From Myxococcaceae bacterium (lineage in GTDB: Bacteria; Myxococcota; Myxococcia; Myxococcales; Myxococcaceae), in assembly GCA_016926755.1 (NCBI GenBank), contig JAFGNZ010000130.1, forward strand, positions 1 to 64,000: DNA of 64,000 nt, written 5' to 3'. Made by a program: the position numbers and the translations under genes. Below the pieces are notes generated by a model, which saw nothing but the letters and a program-made list of their open reading frames with translations, was not told the origin of the DNA and made no database searches. This document shows, piece by piece, positions 51,355 to 61,229 of the stretch (its first letter is position 1; every line of letters begins with the position of its first letter).

Positions 51355-52560
51355 TCAGGCCCTCAGCTCGACCAGGTCCACGAAGATGATCTCCTCCGCG
51401 CGCGAGCGGATGCGCTCCAGCACCTCCTCCGGCGGCCGCGAGTCGAGCTGGATCTTGCAGCACGCCGCCTGGGCCCCCTCGAAGATGGTGTTCTCGATCT
51501 CCTGGGCGTTGATGCCCGCCTGGCGCACGGCGTCCAGCACGTTGGCCAGCACCCCCACCCGATCGTGGTGGCGGACGATCAGCTGGTAGCGCGCCGGCGT
51601 CTTCTCCGCGATGTTGACGCAGTGGGGCACCACGCCCTCGCTCAGGAACCGCTCGACGAGCCGCACCGCCGCTCGCGCGATGGCGTCCTGCGCCTGCTCC
51701 GTGGAGGCGCCGATGTGGTGCGTGCCGTAGACGTGGGGCAGCTTGCCCAGCTCGCTGTGGAAGGTGGCCTCCCCCCCCTTCGGCTCGTCCGGGAGCACGT
51801 CCGTGGCCACGAAGATCCGCCCCTGGCGGGCCTCCTCCAGCAGCGCCTCGCCGTCCACCACCTCCGCCCGGCTGGTGTTGATGAAGACGGCCCCGTCCGA
51901 CAGCGCCGCCAGCACCTGCCGAGACACCAGCCCCTGGGTCTCCGCGGTGGCCGGCACGTGCACCGTCAGCACGTCACTCTGCCGCGCCAGGGCCAGCAGG
52001 CTCTCCGCCCGCTCGATGCCCAGCGCCTTCGCCCGCTCGGGGGTGAGAGCGCGCGACTGGCCCACCACCCGCATCCCGAAGCTCAGCGCCCGCTGCGCCA
52101 CCGCCGCGCCGATGGCCCCCAGGCCGACAACCCCCAGCGTGCGCCCGTAGAGGCCCCGCGCCTGGGAGAAGCGCTTCTTGTTCCAGCTCCCCTGGCGCAG
52201 CGCCGCCACGTTGTCCGGGATCCGACGGTCCACCGCCAGCATCAACCCAAAGGTCAGCTCCGCCACCGCGATGGCGTTCTGCCCCGGGCAGTTGGCCACG
52301 AAGACGCCGTGGGCGCTGGCCGCCTTCACGTCAATGGTGTTCACCCCCGCCCCCGCGCGGATGACCAGGGACAGCCCCCTGGCCACCTCGAACACCTGGG
52401 CGGGCACCTCCGTGCCGCGCACCACGAGGATGGAGGCGTCCCTGGCCGCCTCCGCCAGCGCCTCCCCCTTGAGGCCGGGCCGGAAATCGACGGACAGCCC
52501 CAGCCCCCGCAGGGACTCGAGGTGGACCTTGGGAAACTCGTCGGCGACCAGGATGCGCAT
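51355..52560 (-). CDS. D-3-phosphoglycerate dehydrogenase-like protein with C-terminal ACT-like domain
   Basis: 401 residues from ATG 52560, which follows GGAGGGG; the track start at 52719 is too early. NAD-binding 'VVGLGAIGAAVAQRAL' and the 2-hydroxyacid dehydrogenase triad: Arg in 'INTSRAEVVDG', Glu in 'ATDVLPDEPKGGE', His in 'GTHHIGASTEQAQ'. The C-terminal ~75 residues ('QLIVRHHDRVGVLANVLDAV') form an ACT domain, the usual serine-feedback site of SerA. Oxidation of 3-phosphoglycerate in serine synthesis is the best assignment; other hydroxyacid dehydrogenases are possible. Confidence 0.87.
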   Translation of the reverse strand: MRILVADEFPKVHLESLRGLGLSVDFRPGLKGEALAEAARDASILVVRGTEVPAQVFEVARGLSLVIRAGAGVNTIDVKAASAHGVFVANCPGQNAIAVAELTFGLMLAVDRRIPDNVAALRQGSWNKKRFSQARGLYGRTLGVVGLGAIGAAVAQRALSFGMRVVGQSRALTPERAKALGIERAESLLALARQSDVLTVHVPATAETQGLVSRQVLAALSDGAVFINTSRAEVVDGEALLEEARQGRIFVATDVLPDEPKGGEATFHSELGKLPHVYGTHHIGASTEQAQDAIARAAVRLVERFLSEGVVPHCVNIAEKTPARYQLIVRHHDRVGVLANVLDAVRQAGINAQEIENTIFEGAQAACCKIQLDSRPPEEVLERIRSRAEEIIFVDLVELRA

Positions 52561-52742
52561 GGAGACCCCTCCGCTGGGAACCGGGCGCAAGCTAGCCCAA
52601 GCCCCACGTCGGCCCGCCCCGAATTCTCGCGGGCGCGCCAGTCGCTGTTGACTTCCGCGCGTCTGGAGGCGACACGGCGGTTCCCTTCCGGCCTCGCTGC
52701 CACTAAACCGGCAGGCCACACACCGCGATCAGGAGCCAGCTC

Positions 52743-53063
52743 ATGGGCATGATGAAGTTCGACGTCTCCCACTCCCTGCCGAAGGACGAGGCGAAGAAGC
52801 GCGTGGAGCAGCTCCTCCACTACTGGGGAACCAAGTACGGCGTGAAGTCGGACTGGTCCGGCGACGGCGCGAAGCTCAACGGCAAGGTGATGGGCATCAA
52901 CCTGGACGCCAGCTTCGTCATCACCGACAAGGCCGTTCAGGGCGAGGGCACGGATCCGGGCATGCTGCTGCGCGGCCAGGCCAAGGCGTACCTGCAGAAG
53001 AAGTTCGGCGCGGTGCTGGATCCCAGCAAGAGCCTCGCCGACGTGAAGAACAGCATGGACTAG
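52743..53063 (+). CDS. Polyhydroxyalkanoic acid system family protein
   Basis: 106 residues; AGGAG precedes ATG 52743. '[20 protein letters not shown]' followed by '[20 protein letters not shown]' matches the PHA_gran_rgn family, small START-like proteins first noted beside PHA synthesis genes. No PHA genes are in this window, so the name says little about role. It is tail-to-tail with frzF, overlapping its stop by 4 nt. Confidence 0.85.
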   Translation: MGMMKFDVSHSLPKDEAKKRVEQLLHYWGTKYGVKSDWSGDGAKLNGKVMGINLDASFVITDKAVQGEGTDPGMLLRGQAKAYLQKKFGAVLDPSKSLADVKNSMD

Positions 53064-54766
53064 TGCCCGTCCTCCTCCAGCGCCGCCAGCGCGTAGCGCG
53101 CCACCCGGGCGATGGCATCCGCCGAGTCCGGGATGTCCGGGTAGTGGCCCGCCAGCGGCCGCTGGGGGAAGCGAAGTTGGGCGATGGCGTTGCGGTAGCT
53201 GCGCCGCGCACCCTCCCGATCCCGGGTGCGCTCCTGCACCTGCGCGAGCAGGTAATGGCCGATGGCCAGCGTCGGCTCGAGGAAGAGCGCCTTGCTGAAC
53301 TCGCCGCGCGCCTCGTTCAGGTTCCCGGCCTGGAGCGCCGCCACGCCGCCGAAGACGCGCGCCTCCACGCACAGCGGCTCCCGGGCGAGCGCCTGCGCGA
53401 AGGCCTCTCGCGCCTCGGCGATGCGGCCGGTGAGGGAGTACAGGTTGCCCAGCGTCAGCAGCCCGTCCAGGTGGCCCGGCTCGTCCACCAGCATCTTCTC
53501 CACATCCTGGATGGCGGCGGTGAAGTCGCTCTGCATCATCTTCCGCACCGCCAGGTTCAGGCGCTCGGCGGGCGGGAGCGCCTTGGCGCCGCCGGGGACC
53601 TCCGTGGTGCGCAGCACCCGCGGCTCGGCGGAGCCCACGGCGGGCATCTCCAGCGTGAGGCGCGCGGGGCGGGCCGGCTCGGAGACGCCGCGCAGGTCGT
53701 TGGCGCTCAGCTTCGCGTTGGCGGCCAGCCGCTCCCGAATGGAGGACAGTGGGTCCGCCCCCGCCGTCGCGGGCCTGGGCCCCCCCTGGCCCGTGCTGTT
53801 CTCCGGCGGGCGCACGCGGGCAGCGGACGCCGAGGACAGCGAGGAGGCGTTCAAGGGCACGGGCGTCGTCAGCGGCGCCTGCGTGGTGACTGACGGCGGA
53901 GCCCCGGCGGAGGCCAGGCTCGTCCGAACCGTGGGCTCCGGGGGCCGCCGGTAGACGAACGCCCCATCCACCTCGATCATCTCGAACCGGTCGTAGACCT
54001 TGAAGAGGCTCTCCGAGTAGCCCAGGAAGAGCAGCCCGCCGGGGCGCAGCGCCCGCAGGAAGCGGTCCATCAGGCCGCGGATGGTGGGCAGATCGAAGTA
54101 GATGATGACGTTGCGGCAGAGGATGAGATCCACCGAGCCCGGCGTCACCATCTCGTTGAAGGAGGGCGCGGCGAGGTTCAACCCCTCGAAGCGCACGTAC
54201 TCACGAATGGCGGGGTGGACCTCGAGCCCCTCCTCGACGGGCCTGAAGTAACGCTCGAGCCGATCGGGGGTGATGCTGCCCGCGCGTCGCAGCGAGAAGC
54301 GCCCCTGCTTGGCGCCCTCGACGGCGGCCAGGTTCAGGTCCGTGGCCCAGATGTCCACCTCCATGGCCAGCGCGCCCAGCTCCGACATCACCATGGCCAC
54401 GCTGTAGGGCTCCTCGCCCGTGGCGCACCCCGCGGACCAGATGTAGACCCGGCGCAGCTCGCGCCGCGCCTTCGCCAGCAGCTGCGGGAGGATGAAGCGC
54501 TCCAGCGCCCGGAACTGCTTGGGATCCCGGAAGAACTCCGTGTGCCCCACCGTGACGAGCGGCAGCAGCGCGCGCAGCTCCTGCTCCCCCCCCACGTCCC
54601 GGAGCCGCTGCACGTAGATCTCCGGATCGGTGATGCCCACCGCGGGCATGCGGGTGGAGAGGGCCAGCCGGAGGCTGTGGAAGCCGTCCGGAGTGATCTT
54701 CAGCCCGGCCCGCTCCAGCAGGAGGGCGGAGAGCTGCTGCAGGGCCTTCTCGCTTACGTTCAACAC
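53060..54766 (-). CDS. frzF: FrzF, CheR-type receptor methyltransferase with TPR tail
   Basis: 568 residues from GTG 54766, which overlaps the frzG stop by 7 nt. The CheR domain (~1-270) has '[19 protein letters not shown]', SAM site '[20 protein letters not shown]' and '[14 protein letters not shown]'. A Pro/Ala linker leads to TPR repeats at ~420-560 ('[20 protein letters not shown]' region). In M. xanthus FrzF methylates FrzCD, and its TPRs control site choice. Here it closes the operon frzA-B-CD-E-G-F. Assignment rests on domain content plus full synteny. Confidence 0.93.
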   Translation of the reverse strand: MLNVSEKALQQLSALLLERAGLKITPDGFHSLRLALSTRMPAVGITDPEIYVQRLRDVGGEQELRALLPLVTVGHTEFFRDPKQFRALERFILPQLLAKARRELRRVYIWSAGCATGEEPYSVAMVMSELGALAMEVDIWATDLNLAAVEGAKQGRFSLRRAGSITPDRLERYFRPVEEGLEVHPAIREYVRFEGLNLAAPSFNEMVTPGSVDLILCRNVIIYFDLPTIRGLMDRFLRALRPGGLLFLGYSESLFKVYDRFEMIEVDGAFVYRRPPEPTVRTSLASAGAPPSVTTQAPLTTPVPLNASSLSSASAARVRPPENSTGQGGPRPATAGADPLSSIRERLAANAKLSANDLRGVSEPARPARLTLEMPAVGSAEPRVLRTTEVPGGAKALPPAERLNLAVRKMMQSDFTAAIQDVEKMLVDEPGHLDGLLTLGNLYSLTGRIAEAREAFAQALAREPLCVEARVFGGVAALQAGNLNEARGEFSKALFLEPTLAIGHYLLAQVQERTRDREGARRSYRNAIAQLRFPQRPLAGHYPDIPDSADAIARVARYALAALEEDGH

Positions 54767-55770
54767 GTCTCCACCCACTCGAGGAGGGTTGGCCCGATCC
54801 GATCCAAGGGGAGGATCTCCTCCGCGGCGCCGATCTGCACCGCCTCGCGCGGCATCCCGTAGACCGCGCACGTCTCCTCGTTCTGCGCGATGGTCCGCCC
54901 ACCGCGCTCGCGGATCTCCTTCAGCCCTCGTGCCCCATCACGCCCCATGCCCGTGAGGATGATGCCGATGCACCTGCGCCCGAAGGACTCCGCCGCGGAG
55001 GATAGCAGCAGATCGCAGGAGGGCCGGAACCCTCGTACCGGCGGCCGGCCGTCCAGCACCAGCTTGCGCTCCGGGCGCACCAGCAGGTGCGTGCCCGAAG
55101 GGGCGATGTACACCGTCCCAGGCTCCACCACCTGATCGTGCGCGGCCTCCAGCACCCGCATCGGCGTCTCCAGGGAGAGCCAGTGCGCCAGCCCCTCGGT
55201 GAAGCCGTCGCTGATGTGCTGGCAGATGCACACCGGCGCCGGGAAGTTCCTGGGGATCACCCGCAGCACGTGGGAGATCGCCTTGGGCCCGCCGAGCGAC
55301 GCGGCGATGGCCACCATGGGGAAGGGCTGCTCCGGCCCCTCGTGGGCCGCCAACCGCTTCAGCTTGCCCTGCACGTGGCGCACCACGCGCACCTGCGCCA
55401 GGATCGTCAGCCGGCGCGCGGCGGAGTGCCAGAAGTCCGGCCCGGGAGTGGCCGGGCGCTCCGCCACGTCCAGCGCCCCGAGCGCCAGCGCCCGGAAGGC
55501 CTGCTCCCGGGACAGCACGCCCGGATCGAGCGCGAGGATGGGCGTGGGGCGCTCCGCCATCACCCGCTCGATGGCCTCCAGCGCGTCCCTCGAGGACAGC
55601 TCGATCAGCATCACGTCCGGGGTCTGCGACCGCACGACGTCCAGGGCCTCGGAGAAGCCGCACTCGCCGGCCATCGTCAGCGCGTCGCCCTCGAAGAGGG
55701 GGCGCGTCAGCTGGCGGAGCCCCCCGCCCACGAGCAGCACCCGATATGAGAGCCCCGGAGCGATCCGCAC
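54760..55770 (-). CDS. frzG: FrzG, CheB-type methylesterase with degenerate receiver
   Basis: 336 residues from GTG 55770, 9 nt after frzE. The C-terminal CheB esterase is complete: S158 in '[12 protein letters not shown]', H185 in '[10 protein letters not shown]', D278 in '[12 protein letters not shown]'. The N-terminal receiver-like domain (~8-125) lacks the acidic pair ('RVLLVGGGL' instead of VDDS) and has Glu57 ('VMLIELSS') in place of the phospho-Asp. Control by phosphotransfer from FrzE is thus unlikely. It removes methyl groups from FrzCD in adaptation. Confidence 0.93.
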   Translation of the reverse strand: MRIAPGLSYRVLLVGGGLRQLTRPLFEGDALTMAGECGFSEALDVVRSQTPDVMLIELSSRDALEAIERVMAERPTPILALDPGVLSREQAFRALALGALDVAERPATPGPDFWHSAARRLTILAQVRVVRHVQGKLKRLAAHEGPEQPFPMVAIAASLGGPKAISHVLRVIPRNFPAPVCICQHISDGFTEGLAHWLSLETPMRVLEAAHDQVVEPGTVYIAPSGTHLLVRPERKLVLDGRPPVRGFRPSCDLLLSSAAESFGRRCIGIILTGMGRDGARGLKEIRERGGRTIAQNEETCAVYGMPREAVQIGAAEEILPLDRIGPTLLEWVETC

Positions 55771-55779
55771 GCCGTCCTC

Positions 55780-58059
55780 TCAGGTCAGCCGTTCAATGGT
55801 CTGGGCCAGGCTCTCCACGCCCAGCTCGCCCTTGACGAGGTAGCCATCCGCCCCCGCCTCCAGGCCTCGCCGCTTGTCCTCGGGCGAGGCCAGCGAGGAG
55901 AGGATGATGACGGGGATGCGCGCCACCGCGGGAGTCGTCTTCAGCCTCCGCGTCAGCGAGAAGCCGTCCATCTTCGGCATCTGCACGTCGGTGAGGATGA
56001 GATCGTAGGTGTTGGCCTGCACCTTGGCATACGCCTCCTCGCCGTCCTGCGCCTCCTCCACCGCGTGGCCGAGCGCCTTGACCAGCGCGCCCTCGGTGGC
56101 CCGGGCGATGGGCGAGTCGTCCACCAGCAGCACCCGCAGGCGCTTGGTGGACTGCTGCTGGGTGATAGGGCGCGCCATGCGGCGCACCTCCGTCATGATG
56201 TCCGGCACGTGGCACAGCACGGCGATGCGCCCGTCCTCCAGCGCCGCGGTGCCGGCGATGAAGGGAGCGCCCTTGAGGAAGTCGCCGCCGCAGGGCTTGA
56301 CGGCCACCTCGCGCTCGTCCACGAAGCCGTCCACCACCAGCGCCGCGTTGTCCTCGCCGTGGCGGACCACCACCGCGGGCGGCTTGTCCATCCGGTTGCC
56401 GCCGTTGACGCCCAGCAGCGGCCCCAGCGCCACCAGCGCGATGGGCTTGCCCCGGTGCTTCACCGCCAGGGTGCCGAAGACCTCCATCCGGTCGTCTTGC
56501 TTCACCCGCGTCACCGCCACCACGTCCGCGGCGGGGATGCCGTACACGTCATCCCCCAGGCGCACCAGGAGGACCTTCATCAACGCCAGCGACTGCGGCA
56601 GGCGCAGCGTGATGGTGGTGCCACGGCTCATGCGGCTGGCCACCCCCACCGAACCTCCGAGCGTCTCCACCTTCCGCTTCACCACGTCCATGCCCACCCC
56701 GCGGCCGGAGATCTCGCTGACCTGATCGCGGGTGGAGAAGCCGGGGCGGAAGATGAGCTCGATGGCCTCGCGCTCGGAGAGCGCGTCGGCCTGGGCCTGG
56801 GTGATGAGCCGCCGGTTGACGGCCACCTCCTTCAGCCGCTCGGGATCGATGCCGCGGCCGTCATCCTCCACCTGGATGTGGAGCATGTCGCCGTCGGCGC
56901 GGACACGGATGCGGATGCGGCCCATGGGCGGCTTGCCGAGCGGCTCGCGGGCCCCCGGCGTCTCCAGGCCGTGGTCCACCGCGTTGCGCAGCAGGTGCAC
57001 CAGCGCGTCGCGCACGTCCGCCAGCATGGAGCGATCCACGCCGATGTCGGCGTTCTCGACGACGAGATCCACCTCCTTGCCCTGCTGGCGCGCCAGCTCT
57101 CGCATCGCGCGCGGGAAGGCCTCGAAGACGGTGGAGAGCGGCACCAGCCGCGCCTCGGACACCATGTCCGCCATCTTGGCCAGGTTGCCGTGCAGGGTGT
57201 TGATGCCGTCATCATTGCGGCGCACGAAGCGGAACGCATCGTCCCGCAGCATCAGCAGATCGCTCTCGATGCCCTCCAGCGCCGTCCGCAGCTCCGGGGT
57301 GAGCTGGAGCTCCTCGCCCACGCGCAGGAAGCGGTCGCTCAGGCGGGAGAAGCGCTCGAACAGGGTGGCGGTCTCCAGCCCCCGGAGCCGGCCCCGCGCG
57401 CTCTCCACCAGCAGATCTCCCGCGAGCACGCCGAGCGCGTCGAGGATCTCGACGTTCACGCGGATGCTGCGATCGGCGAGGGCCGGCTTGGAGCCCGTCG
57501 TGGCCGCGGGGGTCTCCTCCTCGGCCCTGGCCTGCGCCGGAGCCCTGGCGGGAGCCGCGGCGGGGGCAGGCGCAGGCGCGCTGGGAAGAGGCGCCTCCAC
57601 CCTGGAGGCGGGCGGAGCGGGCGGAGCGGGCGCGGGGCGGGCGGTCGGCGGCTTCCCGCTGATGGTCGGGGCGGGATGCCCGGAGGCCTCCGAGAGCGCC
57701 TTGACCATCTCCTCGCTGGACGGCGAGCCCGTGTGGGCGGCGGCCAGATCCTCGGTCAGATCCGACAGGACGTCGCAGGCCCGCAGGAGCAGGTCGGTGG
57801 CCACCTCCGTCGCGGTCTTGCCATCTCGCTCGGAGCGCAGCACGTCCTCCGCGGCGTGCGCGAGCTGGCCGATGCCGCCGAGCCCCAGCATGCGGGCCTC
57901 GCCCTTCATCGTGTGCAGCTCGCGCGCGACGTCGTCCGCGGCCTGGGCCGCGTTCTCCTTCTCGAGGTCCAGGACCCCGAGCTGGATCTTCTGCAGCCGG
58001 TCGGCGGTGACCTCCTGGAACTTCTTCAGGAGGGATTTCTTGAGGGCCTCGGTATCCAT
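55780..58059 (-). CDS. frzE: FrzE, CheA-CheY hybrid histidine kinase
   Basis: 759 residues. HPt domain with phospho-His H49 ('ARELHTMKGEARML'); long Ala/Pro-rich linker (~125-210); dimerisation region; HATPase with 'HLLRNAVDHGLETPG' and 'VEDDGRGIDPERL', G-box 'GRGVGMDVVKRK'; CheW-like P5 domain (~500-610); C-terminal receiver 'VLLVDDSPIARATE' with phospho-Asp in 'LILTDVQMPKMDG'. In M. xanthus FrzE autophosphorylates, signals to FrzZ (and FrzX), and its own receiver is inhibitory. Position between frzCD and frzG is syntenic. Confidence 0.95.
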   Translation of the reverse strand: MDTEALKKSLLKKFQEVTADRLQKIQLGVLDLEKENAAQAADDVARELHTMKGEARMLGLGGIGQLAHAAEDVLRSERDGKTATEVATDLLLRACDVLSDLTEDLAAAHTGSPSSEEMVKALSEASGHPAPTISGKPPTARPAPAPPAPPASRVEAPLPSAPAPAPAAAPARAPAQARAEEETPAATTGSKPALADRSIRVNVEILDALGVLAGDLLVESARGRLRGLETATLFERFSRLSDRFLRVGEELQLTPELRTALEGIESDLLMLRDDAFRFVRRNDDGINTLHGNLAKMADMVSEARLVPLSTVFEAFPRAMRELARQQGKEVDLVVENADIGVDRSMLADVRDALVHLLRNAVDHGLETPGAREPLGKPPMGRIRIRVRADGDMLHIQVEDDGRGIDPERLKEVAVNRRLITQAQADALSEREAIELIFRPGFSTRDQVSEISGRGVGMDVVKRKVETLGGSVGVASRMSRGTTITLRLPQSLALMKVLLVRLGDDVYGIPAADVVAVTRVKQDDRMEVFGTLAVKHRGKPIALVALGPLLGVNGGNRMDKPPAVVVRHGEDNAALVVDGFVDEREVAVKPCGGDFLKGAPFIAGTAALEDGRIAVLCHVPDIMTEVRRMARPITQQQSTKRLRVLLVDDSPIARATEGALVKALGHAVEEAQDGEEAYAKVQANTYDLILTDVQMPKMDGFSLTRRLKTTPAVARIPVIILSSLASPEDKRRGLEAGADGYLVKGELGVESLAQTIERLT

Positions 58060-58121
58060 GGCCAGAGGTCTTCCGGGGGGCGTGGGAGCACGTGCGGGCT
58101 CCCCCTCCCCTCGGGGCTCGC

Positions 58122-59372
58122 CTAGTCGGCCTTGAAGCGCTTGATGAGCTCAGCCAGGCGCCCGGCCAGCTGCGAGAGCTCGGCCGAAGCCCCGGTGGCC
58201 TGCTTGGACGCCTGCGTCGTCTGCCGCGTCACGTCCTCGATCTCGGCCATGGAGGCCACCACCTGCTCGGTGGCGGTGCGCTGCTGCTGGGTGGCCAGGT
58301 TGATGACGCGCGCCGCGTCGCTGGTCTCCTGGACGCCCGCGAGGATGCCCTCGACGGCCTGCGCCGCCACGGCGCCCAGCTTCTCGCCGGACTCGGTGGC
58401 GATCTTGGAGGCGTCCGCCGCGCTGCCGGCGTTGGCCGTCGCCTCGCGGATCTCCGTGATCAGGCTCTTGATCTCCTTGGTGGAGTCCAGCACGTTCTCC
58501 GCCAGCCGCCGCATCTCCGCCGCGACGATGGAGAAGCCCTTGCCCGCCTCACCGGCGCGGCTGCCCTCCAGCGCCGCGTTGAGCGCCAGCAGATCCGAGC
58601 GGTCGGCGATCTCGTCGATCACCTCCACCACCGTGCCGATCCGCTCCACCCGCTTGGACAGCTTGGCGATGGAGTCCGCCACGGCGATCCCGTCGCTGCG
58701 GATCTGCTGCATGGCCTGGATGAACTCGGCGATCGCGCCACGGCCCGCGCGGGCGGCGCCCAGCGTCTCCTCGGCCACGCGCGCCACCGCGCCCGCGTTC
58801 TCGGCGATCTGCGCCGAGGCGTGCTTGAGCTCCTCCATGGTCGCGGTCGTCTCGTGGATGGCCGCGGCCTGCTCGGTGGAGGACGTCTCGTGCTGCGTGG
58901 AGGCCGCCAGCACCTGGTTGGCCGAGGAGGACAGCCGCAGCGCCGCCTCGTTGATCTCGCGCACGAAGGTGCGCAGCGTCTCGATCACCTTGCCGAAGCC
59001 CTCCAGCAGGGGCGCCAGCTGCGGATCCTCCGTGGTGGTGTTCCACCGCGACAGATCGCCCTCGCGCACCAGGGCGATGAGCCCGTCCAGCGCCTGATCG
59101 ATCTCCTGCGCCGCCACGTGCTTGCGGTGCTCCGCGTCCGAGAAGCGCTCGAGGACCTGGTTGAGCAACTCCGCCACCTCCGCCATGTCGCCGGTGACGA
59201 TCTCCGAGGCCACGCGGGCCTGGAGGTTGCCCGCCAGCACCGAGCGGAGCGTGTCCGAGAGCGGCTTGAGGGGGAGCGCGGCGCCAGCGCTCTTGGCGGC
59301 GGGCTTGGAGGCCGCGGGCTTCTTCGCGCCGCGGGCCTTCGCCGGCTTTTCGTTCGTGGTGTCCAGGGCCAT
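58122..59372 (-). CDS. frzCD: FrzCD, cytoplasmic methyl-accepting chemotaxis protein
   Basis: 416 residues from ATG 59372; the track start at 59450 overlaps frzB. It has no membrane helix, which is the hallmark of FrzCD. The N-terminus is Lys/Ala-rich ('KPAKARGAKKPAASKPAAKS') and in M. xanthus the equivalent tail binds DNA/nucleoid. The signalling hairpin is 'DRSDLLALNAALEGSRAGEA' with 'GKGFSIVAAEMRRLAE'. Long heptad helices flank it and hold the methylation sites acted on by FrzF and FrzG. Confidence 0.95.
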   Translation of the reverse strand: MALDTTNEKPAKARGAKKPAASKPAAKSAGAALPLKPLSDTLRSVLAGNLQARVASEIVTGDMAEVAELLNQVLERFSDAEHRKHVAAQEIDQALDGLIALVREGDLSRWNTTTEDPQLAPLLEGFGKVIETLRTFVREINEAALRLSSSANQVLAASTQHETSSTEQAAAIHETTATMEELKHASAQIAENAGAVARVAEETLGAARAGRGAIAEFIQAMQQIRSDGIAVADSIAKLSKRVERIGTVVEVIDEIADRSDLLALNAALEGSRAGEAGKGFSIVAAEMRRLAENVLDSTKEIKSLITEIREATANAGSAADASKIATESGEKLGAVAAQAVEGILAGVQETSDAARVINLATQQQRTATEQVVASMAEIEDVTRQTTQASKQATGASAELSQLAGRLAELIKRFKAD

Positions 59373-59377
59373 TGCTG

Positions 59378-59749
59378 TCAGTGCCTTCCTTGAGTCCTTG
59401 CGGTTTCGACCAGATCGATGAGCAACACGAGGCGGGCCTGATCCAGGCACGCGCCGATGGTGAAGGGAGCGGCGCTCGCGGCGCGCGGCAGCCGGCGCAG
59501 CTCCGTGACGGGGATGGGGCGCACCCCTTGTACGACGTCCACCTTGAGGTGGGACTCTCCCTGAGAGGTTTCGAAGACGAGCGCCCGCCCGCCGCTCCTG
59601 AGCGGCCCCAGCTCCGGCAGGGCGAGATCCTCCGGCAGCGAACGGTCGATGCGCAGCACCTGCGAGGCATCCGCGCCGTACACCTGGCCGCCGATCTCGA
59701 AGAAGAGGATGTCGATCTCGTCCACCCCGCGCGACGCTTCTTCCATCAT
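59378..59749 (-). CDS. frzB: FrzB, short CheW-like protein
   Basis: 123 residues; its start overlaps the frzA stop (ATGA). CheW-like: 'ILFFEIGGQVYGADASQVLR', 'HLKVDVVQGVRPIPVTEL', 'LVLLIDLVETA'. It is shorter than ordinary CheW and 5 nt from frzCD. In M. xanthus FrzB contacts FrzCD but not FrzE, so it is a modulator rather than a coupler; that role is carried over from synteny. Confidence 0.88.
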   Translation of the reverse strand: MMEEASRGVDEIDILFFEIGGQVYGADASQVLRIDRSLPEDLALPELGPLRSGGRALVFETSQGESHLKVDVVQGVRPIPVTELRRLPRAASAAPFTIGACLDQARLVLLIDLVETARTQGRH

Positions 59750-60261
59750 CGCGTCACCGCCCGCTGCCGCGCCGTCTGCAGCAGCTTGGAGAAGTTGAGC
59801 AGGTTGATCGTCTCCTCGGCCGTGGGGCCGGCGACGACGCCCAGCATGTGCTCGGTGGCGGCGTCCGCGCCCACCGGGGGCGGGAGGATGTCCGAGACGA
59901 GGATCCGGCGCAGCCCCAGCACCGTGTCCGCCACCACGCCGGCGACGTAGGTGCCGCTGACGCCCACGAAGATCCGCGTGCGAGGCATGATCCGCGCCTC
60001 GCCCTTGGCCAGGAAGCGCAGCAGATCCACCACGGGGAGCACCTCGCCGCGGTGCCCGGTGACGCCCAGCAGGAAGGACGGCGCGCGCGGCAGTGGCGTC
60101 AAGAGCCCCGACCGGAACACCTCGAGCACGTTCTCACTGGGCACACCCAGCCGCAGGTCTCCTACACGAAAGCAGAAGAACTCTTGTTCGGGGCGTGCCT
60201 GCGCGGCGACGGCACGATCCGGGGCGAGCCGGAGAGCACGTTGGAGGGGAGTCGAAGTCAA
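59746..60261 (-). CDS. frzA: FrzA, CheW-type coupling protein
   Basis: 171 residues if started at TTG 60261 ('TSTPLQRALRLAPDRAVAAQ'); the track uses TTG 60288. No good ribosome-binding site marks either. CheW fold: 'EFFCFRVGDLRLGVPSENVL', 'SFLLGVTGHRGEVLPVVDL', 'LGLRRILVSDILPPP'. It should couple FrzCD to the FrzE kinase. First gene of the frz operon, divergent from frzZ. Confidence 0.9.
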   Translation of the reverse strand: MTSTPLQRALRLAPDRAVAAQARPEQEFFCFRVGDLRLGVPSENVLEVFRSGLLTPLPRAPSFLLGVTGHRGEVLPVVDLLRFLAKGEARIMPRTRIFVGVSGTYVAGVVADTVLGLRRILVSDILPPPVGADAATEHMLGVVAGPTAEETINLLNFSKLLQTARQRAVTR

Positions 60262-60390
60262 GGCGACAAAGTATCCGGAGGGGATCAAACCGGGTCAAGG
60301 GGACTTGCTCGCTCGCCTGCCTGCGTGCCGTTTCGATGGTCGGGCAAGCCCCAACAGTGTAGGGTTGTTTCAGGATTCTTGAGGAGGCAG
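60262..60390. promoter_or_regulatory. frzA / frzZ divergent control region
   Basis: About 130 nt between the divergent frzA and frzZ starts must hold both promoters. On the plus strand the frzZ ribosome-binding site GAGGAGG is plain; I could not define -35/-10 boxes or an operator. Confidence 0.5.
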
Positions 60391-61224
60391 ATGTCCCGAG
60401 TACTGGTCATCGACGACAGCCCCATGCTGGTGGAACTCAGCTTGCGGGCTCTCACGGCGGCGGGCTATCAGGCAAGCGGCGCGACGAACCTGGCGGAGCT
60501 CGAGAAGCAGCTCGCCGAGGGACCGATTGCGCTCGTCCTGATGGACGTGAACATGCCGGAGATGTTCGGTGACGACGTCGTCGAGTACCTCCGGAGCCAG
60601 AAGAAGGTCACCTCCAAGCTGGTGCTCTACTCGGACATCTCGGAGGAGGAGCTGGCCGCCAAGACGCGCAACTCGGGGGCGGACGGCTACATCCTCAAGG
60701 GCAGCGGCCTGGAGAACATGCTCAGCGAGGTGATGAAGCTGATCGGGCCCCCCGCGCTCACGCCCGCGGCGCCCCCTGCGGCTCCCTCGGCCCCCGCCCC
60801 GGCCCCGGCGATGCCGGCCGCCGCCAGCGCGGCCCCGGGCAAGCGCAAGCCGCGCATCCTGATCGTGGATGACAGCGAGATGACGGCGCGGATCATCGAG
60901 GCGGACCTGGCGGCCAAGGGCTTCGAGGTCCACGTCGCGGACACGGCGGACAAGGCGACGAAGATCATCCTCAAGAAGCAGACCCGGCCGGATCTGGTGC
61001 TGCTGGACGTGCGGATGCCGAACGTGAACGGCGAGCAGTTCTGCCGCTTCATCAAGAGCAACAGCCTCTTCCGTGGAATCAAGGTGTTGCTCTGTTCAGG
61101 GGAGAACGTCGAGGAGCTGCAGCGCATCTGCCGCGAGGCGGGAGCGGACGGCTACCTCCCGAAGGACGCGGTGATGAGCAGCCTGGTGGCCAAGGAGCTG
61201 GGCCCGGCCACCAGCGCGGACTGA
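60391..61224 (+). CDS. frzZ: FrzZ, double-receiver output protein
   Basis: 277 residues from ATG 60391 (GAGGAGG upstream); the track ORF begins far upstream inside frzA antisense. Two CheY-like domains: 'SRVLVIDDSPMLVELSLRAL' with D52 in 'LVLMDVNMPEM', and 'KPRILIVDDSEMTARIIEAD' with D206 in 'LVLLDVRMPNVNG'. They are joined by a ~30-residue Ala/Pro linker, as in M. xanthus FrzZ. FrzE phosphorylates it to trigger reversals through the MglA polarity module. Confidence 0.95.
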   Translation: MSRVLVIDDSPMLVELSLRALTAAGYQASGATNLAELEKQLAEGPIALVLMDVNMPEMFGDDVVEYLRSQKKVTSKLVLYSDISEEELAAKTRNSGADGYILKGSGLENMLSEVMKLIGPPALTPAAPPAAPSAPAPAPAMPAAASAAPGKRKPRILIVDDSEMTARIIEADLAAKGFEVHVADTADKATKIILKKQTRPDLVLLDVRMPNVNGEQFCRFIKSNSLFRGIKVLLCSGENVEELQRICREAGADGYLPKDAVMSSLVAKELGPATSAD

Positions 61225-61229
61225 GCCTG

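Noticed and set aside
56065-58125. 686-aa plus-strand ORF opposite frzE
   Set aside because: No domain; frzE on the minus strand has every CheA motif.
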